Assembly (NCBI RefSeq): GCF_032854445.1
Contig: NC_088296.1
Location: forward strand, 12,744,706 to 12,808,705
Source: Liolophura sinensis
Lineage: Eukaryota; Mollusca; Polyplacophora; Chitonida; Chitonidae
Length of the DNA stretch: 64,000 nt
Direction: 5' to 3'
Below the pieces are notes generated by a model. It made no database searches, was not told where the DNA came from, and saw only the letters and a list, made by a program, of their open reading frames with translations. Below are positions 12,722 through 20,571 of the stretch, piece after piece (the stretch's first letter is position 1; each line of letters starts with the position of its first letter). The position numbers and the translations under genes were made by a program.

Positions 12722-12740
12722 GTGGATAGGATAAAAGCCG
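12598..12740 (+). promoter_or_regulatory. TIR promoter with four CCAAT boxes
   Basis: CCAAT occurs at 12,598, 12,631, 12,655 and 12,696. The last two lie in the CCAATCAGCG context typical of NF-Y sites. A TATA-like GGATAAAAGCCGG lies at 12,728-12,740, just after the TIR ends. It faces the PC4-like gene. All four CCAAT boxes are kept in the right TIR, where they face the zinc-finger gene. Confidence 0.65.
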
Positions 12741-12923
12741 GTGAAGACAGCGACCGGAAGCCTCAGACGCACCTGACGCTCTACCGGCCTGCCTGCCTGC
12801 CTGCCTCCCTGCCTGCCTGCTGACGACCCAACCTACTGACCTGCCGAAAGAAGAGAAGAGACTTCTACACGACCTACCGACCTACCTGTGCCTACCTGTC
12901 TACCTGCCTACCTGCCTGGCGAG

Positions 12924-13934
12924 ATGAAACGCTCCACCACCGTGAACCCCCTGCATGCTGCCATCAGGATGAAACGCTCAGCGTCTGTACCTGCCCGGCT
13001 ATCCACCATAGCCGAACAAGAACAGCCTCCCGAGAAGAAGAGGAAGGTGTGCCTGCCCTTACCCAGCGAGGTTCTTGCCAAATTACAGCTGGCCTCCTGG
13101 CTGTGGGTGGGGGTGTGTAGAGACGAGACGATTGAGATTTGCCAATCACCGACAGACCCGAACGCTCCACCCAAACGCGTCAGGCTTGACGGGGTGGGGT
13201 GGACTCGGCTCAAGACCCTGGCTGCTGATCTACCTGAGGCGGGTTTACCTGTGCGGGAGCCACTCTCCAACGGGTACTTTCTGTCCACGCTGAGGAACTC
13301 GGAGGGTGTTCTGTACGTTCATGTGAAGAAATGGCGAGCCTACCAGCCGAACGGTCGACTCTACCCGACGAGTGAGGGTATCACGCTCAAGTACTGGACT
13401 TACTGGCAAAAACTAGTCCAGGCCATCCCCGACATCGACGCCTTGGTGCTGATGGTGATCGAGGCTGGTGATAACGATGACATCCAAGAGTCCCAAGAGC
13501 CCCAAGACCTCCAAAAGCCGGGGATGGAGATGGGGATGATGGAAACGGAGGAGGAGGGGAAGACTGAAGAGACTGGAGAGACTGGTGAGATGGGCGGTGA
13601 GGTAAATGCTGCTATGAGTGCTGCTTTAACCGCTGCTGTGACGGCTGCTGTGACGACTGCTGATGGGGAGACTGCCGATGATGCGACTACTGCTGCTACT
13701 GCAACCCCCAGCATCCCCGACATCCCAGTGGAAAAGGTGGAAAAGGTGGAAAAGGCGGACCCGTTAAACCCTGAGCTTGAGACGGCGCTAACAGCCTTGC
13801 CGTGGCAAGCTTACGATGTAGCTCTCCAACCTCACCTGGTGCGGAACTCAGCCTACAACTACTCCAAGACCAGTCAACCCATACATAGTATGTTTGCGGA
13901 TGGTAGGGTGAACGGGGGACTCGTCCCACGTTAA
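12924..13934 (+). CDS. PC4-like single-stranded-DNA-binding protein (3' end rearranged)
   Basis: The ATG at 12,924 is chosen because unit 2 keeps it, while the upstream in-frame sequence is low-complexity CCTGCCTG leader. Residues about 34-41 form a basic nuclear localisation signal, PPEKKRKV. The segment YVHVKKWRAYQ...ITLKYWTYWQKLVQAIPDID matches the PC4/p15 coactivator fold (beta strands, then a W-containing helix). An upstream segment, WVGVCRDETIEI...KRVRLDGVGWTRLK, looks like a second, degenerate PC4 unit. A Glu-rich then Ala/Thr-rich linker follows. The last 30 or so residues are not original: about 940 bp present in unit 2 is missing here and replaced by filler, so the natural C-terminus is lost. 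PC4 proteins bind single-stranded DNA and act in transcription and replication. An early regulatory or replication role is inferred. Confidence 0.7.
   Translation: MKRSTTVNPLHAAIRMKRSASVPARLSTIAEQEQPPEKKRKVCLPLPSEVLAKLQLASWLWVGVCRDETIEICQSPTDPNAPPKRVRLDGVGWTRLKTLAADLPEAGLPVREPLSNGYFLSTLRNSEGVLYVHVKKWRAYQPNGRLYPTSEGITLKYWTYWQKLVQAIPDIDALVLMVIEAGDNDDIQESQEPQDLQKPGMEMGMMETEEEGKTEETGETGEMGGEVNAAMSAALTAAVTAAVTTADGETADDATTAATATPSIPDIPVEKVEKVEKADPLNPELETALTALPWQAYDVALQPHLVRNSAYNYSKTSQPIHSMFADGRVNGGLVPR
13841..13880 (+). other. 40-bp templated filler at a deletion
   Basis: These 40 bases are identical to 15,448-15,487 within the membrane-protein gene of the same unit. They sit exactly where unit A lacks the 43.3-44.26-kb material of unit 2. 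Copied filler at a deletion is a signature of polymerase-mediated end joining. A second, smaller deletion (about 140 bp, matching 44,292-44,430) follows within 60 bp. Confidence 0.85.
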
Positions 13935-14175
13935 CAGAGGTCTATCAACGCTCCGTGTTACAGACCTGTACATTGCTGTAAAAAATAATAATAATACTGT
14001 TACCTTACTATGGAATCCATCCCCGGTTTTTTTGTGTTTTCTTTTTATATGGACTGGGTCAGTGTGTCAGTGTGTGTCAGGCTAGGGCCACTCTATACTA
14101 TATATAGGCGATCTGAGGTGGGTTCACTCATTACACACAACAGACACCAAGCAGCAAAGGACGACGTGGCGGACT
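13935..14175 (+). promoter_or_regulatory. Integrase promoter region with repeat module
   Basis: The start of this stretch is the residual 3' end of the spliced gene seen in unit 2. The recurring GGGTCAGTGTGTCAGTGTGT module lies at 14,056-14,083, and a TATATATAGGCG box lies at 14,099-14,109, about 75 bp before the first ATG of the integrase region. Unit 2 has the same TATA box. Between the module and the TATA box, unit 2 carries about 470 extra bases. Confidence 0.6.
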
Positions 14176-15298
14176 ATGCCTCGAACGAAAAAAAAAATCA
14201 ATCACGCCGGGCCGTGGTTCAAACCCGATCGATACCGCTCTCCATGCTTTGTATTACAACCCGGACAGTCCAACGGCTTACAGCGGGGTTCAACCCCTGC
14301 TCAAGGCAGCTCGACAACAGGGACTCAAAGTGAGTCGAACCCACGTGTCGGCTTGGCTGGCTCAGCAGGACACGTACACACTCCACCGGCCTGCACGCCG
14401 CCATTACCCGCGTAACCGAGTGGTGGTTGGGGGTATGGACAGTCAGTGGCAGGCGGACCTGGTCGACATGACAGCGTTCGCCAAAGAGAATGACAACAAC
14501 CGTTACCTACTGACCTGCATCGATGTCCTCTCCAAGTATGCCTGGGTGATGCCACTCCGGGCCAAAACCGGGGCTCGTTTGATCGAGGCATTTCAACAGA
14601 TTTTCAAGACGGGTCGCCGACCGTTGTACCTGCAAACGGACGAGGGGAAAGAGTTTCTGAACAGACCGTTTCAAGCCTTTTTAAAGGACAAAGGGGTGTT
14701 TTTCTTTCACACGTTTAACGAAACCAAAGCCTCTGTGGTAGAACGGTTCAACCGCACTTTGAAAGGTCGCATGTACAAATATTTCACCGCTCACAACACT
14801 CGGCGATACCTGGACGCCTTACCGGCGCTGGTTCGCGGTTACAATCAAGCCTACCACCGAAGCATACGACGAGCCCCTATCGAAGTCACCCCCCAGAACC
14901 AGAAGGAAGTCCGACAAGTCTTGTACGGTCCACCCACCGCCAAACGTTCGGTCCACCGGTATCGGGCCGGTGATCTCGTGCGTATCAGTAAAGTGAAAGG
15001 GAAATTTGAAAAATCATACCTGCCAAATTGGAGCACGGAAATGTTCCGTATCGTCCGCTCCCACCGTCGACAGCCTGCTGTGTACACACTGGAGGATTTG
15101 AACGGGGACCAATTGCTAGGGACGTTTTACGAAACCGAACTCCAACCGGTGACAGCCGCGGTGGATAAGTTTTATCAGGTGGAGAAGATCTTAAAAAGGG
15201 AGCGGCGGCGAGGGAAACTGTACTATTGGGTGAAGTGGGTCGGTTATCCACCCAGCTTTAATTCTTGGGTGCCGGCCACGGACGTGAAACGTATTTAA
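14176..15298 (+). CDS. Retroviral-type integrase with chromodomain
   Basis: A DDE (rve) integrase of the Polinton type, expected to insert element DNA into the host chromosome. Catalytic Asp lies in QADLVDM, the second Asp in LQTDEGKEF and the Glu in VVERFNRTLK. A chromodomain ends the protein (YQVEKILKRERRRG, then YYWVKWVGYPPSFNSW), as in chromoviral integrases that target marked chromatin. The domain frame is open from about 14,180, but its first in-frame methionine comes only after the N-terminal region. The nearest upstream ATG (14,176) is in another frame, separated by a run of 10 A at 14,188-14,197. Unit 2 has 8 A at the same place, again out of frame. A homopolymer error, a real frameshift or slippage are all possible. 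The stop lies 50 bp before the next gene. Confidence 0.92.
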
Positions 15299-15348
15299 AC
15301 CCGAGGCTAACGGGGTCGCTACCACTTCCGACTGACCTGCCTCAGGGG

Positions 15349-15969
15349 ATGGATCGGTGTATACAAGGCTTGCGCGAGAATAAAGGGACCGTAGCAGCCG
15401 TACTGGGCGTTCTCTTGTACATCGGTGCTTTAGTGGGTGGATTGGCTGCGGAACTCAGCCTACAACTACTCCAAGACCAGTCAACCCTGCAATATCTACG
15501 AGGACAATTGAACAAGACGCGTTTCCGCTGGATTGGGACACCTGTATCGCCACCCCAACCACCGTCAATTGCCCGTCCGTTTGACAATACCGAGAACGCC
15601 GCCACTGCCACTAGCGCCATTACCCCGAGCTGGGATCGAACTCCCACGACACAACCCTCCACACCCTCCACAACCACACTACACCGACGATACCCACTCT
15701 CCTCAAACTCCTCAAACTCCTCAAACTCTTCACCCACCCCTACTCACCCCACCACACCAATACCTAGCATCATTTCCACACCTGTCTATCTACCCCCTAA
15801 CACAACACAGGTAACACAGGTAACACAGGCAAGACAGGCAACACAGACAACACAGGTAACACAACCAACGCAGGCAACGCAGGCAACGCAGGCACCATCA
15901 CCTGCCGTCACTCCCCCCACTATCCATCACCCCCACCCGTACGACGATCGAAACCGCCGACGGAGCTAG
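15349..15969 (+). CDS. Single-pass membrane protein, Thr/Pro-rich
   Basis: The methionine at 15,349 is the first after the integrase stop and gives 206 residues. Residues about 13-35 are a strongly hydrophobic helix (VAAVLGVLLYIGALVGGLAA), probably one membrane span. The remainder is Thr/Ser/Pro-rich with short tandem TQVTQATQ-like repeats, a mucin-like composition, and ends in a basic NRRRS tail. It is present and open in unit 2 with fewer TQ repeats. It ends 8 bp before the ATPase ATG. Polintons often carry an unassigned membrane protein near the ATPase. No enzymatic motif is seen, so the function is unknown. Confidence 0.7.
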   Translation: MDRCIQGLRENKGTVAAVLGVLLYIGALVGGLAAELSLQLLQDQSTLQYLRGQLNKTRFRWIGTPVSPPQPPSIARPFDNTENAATATSAITPSWDRTPTTQPSTPSTTTLHRRYPLSSNSSNSSNSSPTPTHPTTPIPSIISTPVYLPPNTTQVTQVTQARQATQTTQVTQPTQATQATQAPSPAVTPPTIHHPHPYDDRNRRRS

Positions 15970-15977
15970 TTCTACCC

Positions 15978-16595
15978 ATGGACACGCGATGGGAGCATCC
16001 CTTTATTTGCATTGTCAGTGGCCCGACGGGATCTGGGAAGTCTGTGTTTGTGAAACGGTTAGTGGAACACGCTCCAGCTCTCATTCATCCACCCCCACAA
16101 CGCATCGTCTGGTGTTACGGGGAGTGGCAGCCATTGTACACCACGTTACCTCACGTTCGATTTGAAGAAGGTGTGCCCAGCCCGTCCAGTTTCGACCCGG
16201 GGGAGCGGACGTTAGTCGTCGTGGATGATTTGATGGCTGAAGCCGACGATCGCGTGACAAAATTCTTCACCAAAGGCAGTCACCACCGCAATATCAGCGT
16301 GGTGTACATCGTGCAGAATTTGTTTAACAAAACCAAAGACCATCGGACCATCAGTCTCAACGCACACTACTTGGTGCTGTTCAAAAACCCGCGAGATGTA
16401 TCCCAAATTACCACGGTCGCTAAACAAATGGCTCCAGGGCGGACACAGTACGTGCGCGAGGCCTTTGAAGATGCCACGGCTGAACCTCACGGGTATTTGC
16501 TGGTGGATTTCAAGCAAACCACACCCGATCACCTGCGACTTCGCACCCACATTTTCCCCGGGGAGATTCAACACGCCTATCTCCCCAAGTCATAA
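15978..16595 (+). CDS. FtsK/HerA (A32-like) genome-packaging ATPase
   Basis: A protein of 205 residues with an early Walker A, VSGPTGSGKSVFVKRL, and a Walker B, RTLVVVDDLM, followed by the sensor-like stretch ISVVYIVQNLF. This is the compact packaging ATPase shared by Polintons, virophages, adintovirus-like elements and nucleocytoplasmic large DNA viruses (A32 family), and it is expected to pump DNA into capsids. Length is usual for the family. It begins 8 bp after the membrane-protein stop, within a tightly packed rightward gene set. The frame is intact here. The unit 2 copy has changes in both Walker motifs. Confidence 0.95.
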   Translation: MDTRWEHPFICIVSGPTGSGKSVFVKRLVEHAPALIHPPPQRIVWCYGEWQPLYTTLPHVRFEEGVPSPSSFDPGERTLVVVDDLMAEADDRVTKFFTKGSHHRNISVVYIVQNLFNKTKDHRTISLNAHYLVLFKNPRDVSQITTVAKQMAPGRTQYVREAFEDATAEPHGYLLVDFKQTTPDHLRLRTHIFPGEIQHAYLPKS

Positions 16596-16812
16596 CACCA
16601 ACTTTGAACCTACAATCTACCACATCAGTTTGTTTTGGCTGGCTGGTTGGTGGGTAGGCTGGTGGGTGGGCTGGCTGACGTGTCAGCTGACGGACTGGTA
16701 AAACAGTGTATTATTGCGGCGAGCGGTGACTAGGTCAGTGTGTCAGTGTGTCATCATAAAACTTTGAACACACAGTCTATCACCTCAGTTGCTCTCACGA
16801 CGACGACCCGTG
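16596..16812 (+). promoter_or_regulatory. Spacer with GGCTGG tract and repeat module
   Basis: It holds a G/T-rich GGCTGGCTGG tract (16,637-16,677) and the palindrome GACGTGTCAGCTGACG. The CAGTGTGTCAGTGTGTCATC module lies at 16,736-16,755, with an AT-rich stretch just before the next gene. Unit 2 has this spacer duplicated in tandem. It is probably the start of a separate late transcript. Confidence 0.5.
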
Positions 16813-17199
16813 ATGAGGTCACACCGTCTCCAACGTTACGGTCCCTTATTAACCCTACTCGCGCGAGCCACCCCCTCTATTCGTCAGGCTGTGCTGCGGG
16901 GTAACGATCCAGGATTACTCCGGTGCTTGTGTGAATGTGCTAAGAATGTGTTAAGTGGAAACGTCCCACTCTCACCGGCTCAGAAGGTGAAGTTACAGCG
17001 ACACAAGACGGGTCTTCGCACTTTGGTGAAGAAAAGTGTTCCCCTGCATAAGAAAGGACGGATTGTTCAACGTGGTGGATTCCTCCCACTGCTACTCGCT
17101 CCCCTCCTCGCCAAAGCCATTGTACCAGCCGTTCTCGGGGGTGTTGTCGGCGGTGTCGTTAAGGGTGTCACTAGTAAGGCTATAGCTGGTGGTAGGTAA
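16813..17199 (+). CDS. Small basic protein with hydrophobic C-terminus, probable virion component
   Basis: The first ATG is at 16,813 and gives 128 residues; the upstream in-frame triplets are not ATG. The N-terminal two thirds are rich in Arg/Lys (QRYGPLL, KVKLQRHKTGLRTLVKKSV). The end is a hydrophobic, glycine-zipper-like segment (PLLLAPLLAKAIVPAVLGGV, then VGGVVKG). Similar small proteins occur next to the ATPase in many Polintons, where a core or membrane-active virion role is suspected but not proven. The frame is intact in both units. Its stop overlaps the next start as TAATG. Confidence 0.75.
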   Translation: MRSHRLQRYGPLLTLLARATPSIRQAVLRGNDPGLLRCLCECAKNVLSGNVPLSPAQKVKLQRHKTGLRTLVKKSVPLHKKGRIVQRGGFLPLLLAPLLAKAIVPAVLGGVVGGVVKGVTSKAIAGGR

Positions 17200-17903
17200 T
17201 GCAGCACGCCAAGAAAATGGCCTTGGTCCAGCCACGGCTCTTAGAGACGCTCACACGACCTTCACCTCCAGCCCACCCACCCCCAGCCTACCCCAGCTCC
17301 CCATACCCCGTCCCCAGTACAGTGAAAGCCCTCAACACGCTCGATCAAGAGATGGCCTCGATCCTCCACGAAAGGACTCTCTCGGACGAGGAGAAAATAC
17401 AGCGATATCACCACACTCTTCAACGATACCGAACGTTTCAAGATCAATACCAAATCGGGCAGCGACCGAGTTCGATCCCACCTCAGGCCAAATCCACAGC
17501 CAGTCGTTTTTTGAGCGAGGCGGATAAGGCGATGCTAGACACCCCGACCCAAACCCTTCATCCTACCACCCCTACCACCCCTACCATCCCTACCACCCCT
17601 ATCCCCTCACACGAGCGCTCAATACCCCGGGATCACTACCGGGCTTGGGTGCGGGAAAAAATGAGCACACCCGCCGAGCTGGGGAATCCCCCGACCGAGC
17701 TGGGGAATCCCCCGATCGCCAGAACCCCGACCAGCCAACATAAAAAAAAAACCAAGCCCTCCACTACCGCCTCTAGTTCCACACACACTACACACACCAC
17801 ACACACCACACCAAAGCGACCCAAGAAGACGCGACGAGGCCAGCGACCCGAACTCCGACCCGCTTCATCTATCATACGCCCGCTCAGGTGGAGTCCCTAT
17901 TAA
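17199..17903 (+). CDS. Conserved Polinton protein, helical N-terminal half and Pro/Thr-rich tail
   Basis: The ATG at 17,199 overlaps the previous stop; a second ATG at 17,217 could also serve. Residues about 45-85 (ALNTLDQEMASILHERTL, then DEEKIQRYHHTLQRYRTFQ) look like a helical, coiled-coil-like region. Many Polintons have a protein of this kind just before the penton gene. The rest is low-complexity Pro/Thr, then basic (KRPKKTRRGQR), suggesting DNA or nuclear association. The unit 2 copy is frameshifted in the middle. I do not know its function. Position implies a virion protein. Confidence 0.7.
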   Translation: MQHAKKMALVQPRLLETLTRPSPPAHPPPAYPSSPYPVPSTVKALNTLDQEMASILHERTLSDEEKIQRYHHTLQRYRTFQDQYQIGQRPSSIPPQAKSTASRFLSEADKAMLDTPTQTLHPTTPTTPTIPTTPIPSHERSIPRDHYRAWVREKMSTPAELGNPPTELGNPPIARTPTSQHKKKTKPSTTASSSTHTTHTTHTTPKRPKKTRRGQRPELRPASSIIRPLRWSPY

Positions 17904-17967
17904 TTAAATACAGGCAACAGAGGACAAAACGATCAGTCCACTTGAGGGAGATCATCTCACCCACACC

Positions 17968-18699
17968 ATGTTTTACGTGACGCTACCCAGTAACAGCTCG
18001 CTGGACTACTTCCCCAACAATACCTTGACGCGTTTCACCACCCAATTACCCCGCCCCATCCATTTGACATGTGACTGGGAATGTGGGCTGGTCGAAATAC
18101 AGTATCCCCGGACCTGGTTTAACGTGCGGGCAGGTGAAGTGTGGTATACCATAGACTCCCCAAAGGACTCGCACCACGCTACGCATAAGCTCATATTACC
18201 AGCCGGCTACTACCCGACACCCAAAGACCTGGCCTGGGGATTGACCAAATTGTTAAGCGAGACAGAGATCCGCGATCTCCAGGAGCACGCCGGGGACTTA
18301 ACGTTTGAGTTCGACGATATGCAGCGGAAATACAGCGTGCGGTTTGAGAAACCACTGGGGCTTGGTTTCAGCCCACGGCTAATGCAACTCATGAATTTAC
18401 CGTACGGATGGCTCATGGGACCGGCGGACCTCATGTATGTCGGTGCCGAGGATTTAACGATCAGCACACCCACGCTGTACGTGTACACAGACATTATCGA
18501 ACCGCGTGTGGTGGGGGACACGTTGGCCCCGCTGTTGCGGACGGTTACCACGGAAGGGCAGTATGGGGAGCACGTCTCCAAGACTTTCCAACACGTGGAA
18601 TACATCCCCGTGCAGTCCAAACATTTCTCGACGGTGGACATTGATATTAGGGACGACACGGGTCGACCGTCGCATTTGAACGCGGTAAAGTGGTGGTGA
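17968..18699 (+). CDS. Minor capsid (penton-like) protein, C-terminus frameshifted
   Basis: It starts MFYVTLPSNSSLDYFPNN and shows the Polinton minor-capsid pattern of an N-terminal region rich in aromatic and Pro residues, followed by jelly-roll-like beta segments. In the family it forms the single-jelly-roll penton at capsid vertices. Here the frame ends at 18,699. In unit 2 the frame continues to a stop at 49,845-49,847 and ends in a conserved strand-rich tail (VVVTLHFRQ). The corresponding tail in unit A lies in another reading frame, ending at 18,738-18,740, so a one-base change near 18,665 has cut the last 27 or so residues. It may be a sequencing error or a real lesion. Confidence 0.85.
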   Translation: MFYVTLPSNSSLDYFPNNTLTRFTTQLPRPIHLTCDWECGLVEIQYPRTWFNVRAGEVWYTIDSPKDSHHATHKLILPAGYYPTPKDLAWGLTKLLSETEIRDLQEHAGDLTFEFDDMQRKYSVRFEKPLGLGFSPRLMQLMNLPYGWLMGPADLMYVGAEDLTISTPTLYVYTDIIEPRVVGDTLAPLLRTVTTEGQYGEHVSKTFQHVEYIPVQSKHFSTVDIDIRDDTGRPSHLNAVKWW

Positions 18700-18739
18700 C
18701 ACTTCACTTTCGACAGCGGCGTGCTTTACCCTTGCAATA

Positions 18740-19204
18740 ATGGCATCACAGCAGGCTTACATCGACTATTACACCAAACAAGCCGGCGGAGGTGGGTTAC
18801 CTGTGTTTCGGGGTGTGGCTGTCCAGCGCGGTCACGGTTTGCTGGGTGGTCTCACCAAACTCCTCCCACAACCCTTGTTAACCTCGCCGGCTGTGAAAGC
18901 ACTGGGCAAAACGGCGTTACGAACCGGACTGCAAGTCGTGGGGGACATGCTGAGTGGGGGCGTGTCACCACAACAGGCTTTGAAACGACGCGGTTTGGCG
19001 ACTGGAAAACAGCTGCTGGTCAAAGCTAGTCGCTACGCCCGACAGCGGTTACTGGGTGAGCCTATAAAACGGAAGACACCGCGCGTCACGCCCACTCCTC
19101 ACCGACACGTGGGACTTAAAAGACGTGCCGTCAAGCCCAGAAGAAGACACATCAAAGCTCGAGCCACATCGAATGCCCTGAATCCACCGGATATTTTCAG
19201 CTAA
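18740..19204 (+). CDS. pVI/pX-like small basic virion protein
   Basis: 154 residues: a glycine-rich N-terminus (KQAGGGGLPVFRG), a hydrophobic or amphipathic stretch (GHGLLGGLTKLLPQPLL), then a strongly basic half (KRKTPRVTP, LKRRAVKPRRRH). This composition and its place between penton and major capsid genes resemble adenovirus pVI/pX-type core or membrane-lytic proteins reported in Polintons and adintoviruses. The equivalence is by position and composition only. Its ATG overlaps the ancestral penton stop as TAATG (18,738-18,742), and the same arrangement is seen in unit 2. Confidence 0.7.
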   Translation: MASQQAYIDYYTKQAGGGGLPVFRGVAVQRGHGLLGGLTKLLPQPLLTSPAVKALGKTALRTGLQVVGDMLSGGVSPQQALKRRGLATGKQLLVKASRYARQRLLGEPIKRKTPRVTPTPHRHVGLKRRAVKPRRRHIKARATSNALNPPDIFS

Positions 19205-19235
19205 ACACACACGCGCACGCGCACATACACAAGCC

Positions 19236-20546
19236 ATGGTTCTTCCCCACCCGGAATGCTGCCCGTCCGTCAGCAGTGAGTTTGATTTGTGGACCTTACC
19301 CCCGACCGACACCAGCGTTCGAGAAGGCCGCTGGGATGCTTACAGCCCCATCGCCAGCCTGAGTGATGTGGGACCTGTAGAATTTGTCATCACCAACGCT
19401 GACGCAGACACTTACTTGGACTTGGCCAACACCATGCTGTACGTGAAGGCAAAAATCCTCAACGGGGACGGGACGGCTGTGGCGGCTGACAAGAAGGTGG
19501 CTCCGACTAACCTGTGGATACAATCCATGTGGCGACAGGTCGACGTCTCCCTGAACGATAAACTCATCACGCCGTCCACCAACATGTACCCATACCGGGC
19601 TTACTTGGAGACATTGTTGTCTTACGCTAAAGAGGCTAAAAAGAGCCAGCTGTCTGCTGCCTTGTGGTATGCGGACACCCCAGGAAAGTTTGACACGATG
19701 ACTGACACCAACGATGGGTTTGTCGATCGGCTGGAGTGCACGGCTGAAAGTCGGTCGGTTGACATGCTGGGTCGCCTGCATTGTGACATGTTCCTGCAAC
19801 ACCGACACCTGCTCAACAACGTCACGGTCCGCATCCGTCTCACCCCGGCTAAGGATTCGTTTGCTTTGATGTCCGATGAAGCCGCTCCCGGCTACAAGAC
19901 TCGCTTGGAGGAGGTCTTGATCTTTGTGCGCAAAGTGAAAATCACCAGCGGTGTGCAACTGGGGCATTTGAAAGCCTTGGCCAAAGCGCCTGCCAAGTAC
20001 CCAATCCGCCGCGTGCTGACCAAGTATTTCTCTGTCCCCAGAGGTCACACCCTCATCAATGAACAAAACCTATTTCTGGGCAGCATACCGACACGTTTAG
20101 TGGTGGGGTGTGTGAGCAACAAGGCTTTTGACGGGGACTACACTAAAAACCCGTTTCGTTTCCGACACTACTACACAAACTTCGTCGCCTTGTACGTCGG
20201 CGGTCGTCAGATTCCAACCAAGCCCTTGACACCCGACTTTGAGAACGAGAATTTCATCCGCACGTACATGAACCTCTTTACCCACACGGGGAAAGCGTTC
20301 CACGACGAGGGAAACAATATCAAGCGCACCACATTCGCCGAAGGCCACACGCTGTTTTGTTTCGACTTGACCCCTAGCCTCCACGATGACCACCAACTGA
20401 ACCTGGTACAAAAAGGGGATTTGCGCCTGGAGATGCGGTTTGCCAAACCACTGCCGGAAACCATTAACGTGGTGTGCTACGCTGAATTCAGCAATATCAT
20501 AGAAATAGACCAAAGCCGAAACGTGCTCTTCGACTTCGCCAGTTGA
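19236..20546 (+). CDS. Major capsid protein (double jelly-roll hexon type)
   Basis: 436 residues, intact. Its Polinton MCP features include FDLWTLPPTDTSV and GPVEFVITNADADTYLDL near the N-terminus, a central VTVRIRLTPAKDSFAL segment, and the highly typical C-terminal INVVCYAEFSNIIEIDQSR. The family forms the trimeric double-jelly-roll capsomers that build an icosahedral shell. This is on the short side for the family, with short surface loops inferred. Spacing is 31 bp after the pVI-like gene and 25 bp before the protease. The best-preserved long gene in unit A. Confidence 0.93.
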   Translation: MVLPHPECCPSVSSEFDLWTLPPTDTSVREGRWDAYSPIASLSDVGPVEFVITNADADTYLDLANTMLYVKAKILNGDGTAVAADKKVAPTNLWIQSMWRQVDVSLNDKLITPSTNMYPYRAYLETLLSYAKEAKKSQLSAALWYADTPGKFDTMTDTNDGFVDRLECTAESRSVDMLGRLHCDMFLQHRHLLNNVTVRIRLTPAKDSFALMSDEAAPGYKTRLEEVLIFVRKVKITSGVQLGHLKALAKAPAKYPIRRVLTKYFSVPRGHTLINEQNLFLGSIPTRLVVGCVSNKAFDGDYTKNPFRFRHYYTNFVALYVGGRQIPTKPLTPDFENENFIRTYMNLFTHTGKAFHDEGNNIKRTTFAEGHTLFCFDLTPSLHDDHQLNLVQKGDLRLEMRFAKPLPETINVVCYAEFSNIIEIDQSRNVLFDFAS

Positions 20547-20571
20547 ACAGCCCAAAACAACAAACAACAAC

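Noticed and set aside
12924-13060. Relation to polyomavirus large T antigen because of PPEKKRKV
   Set aside because: The basic signal is short and common in nuclear proteins, and nothing else in the protein resembles T antigen.
16637-16677. G-quadruplex in the GGCTGG tract
   Set aside because: Most G runs are only two bases long and the tract changes between copies, so a stable quadruplex is not supported.
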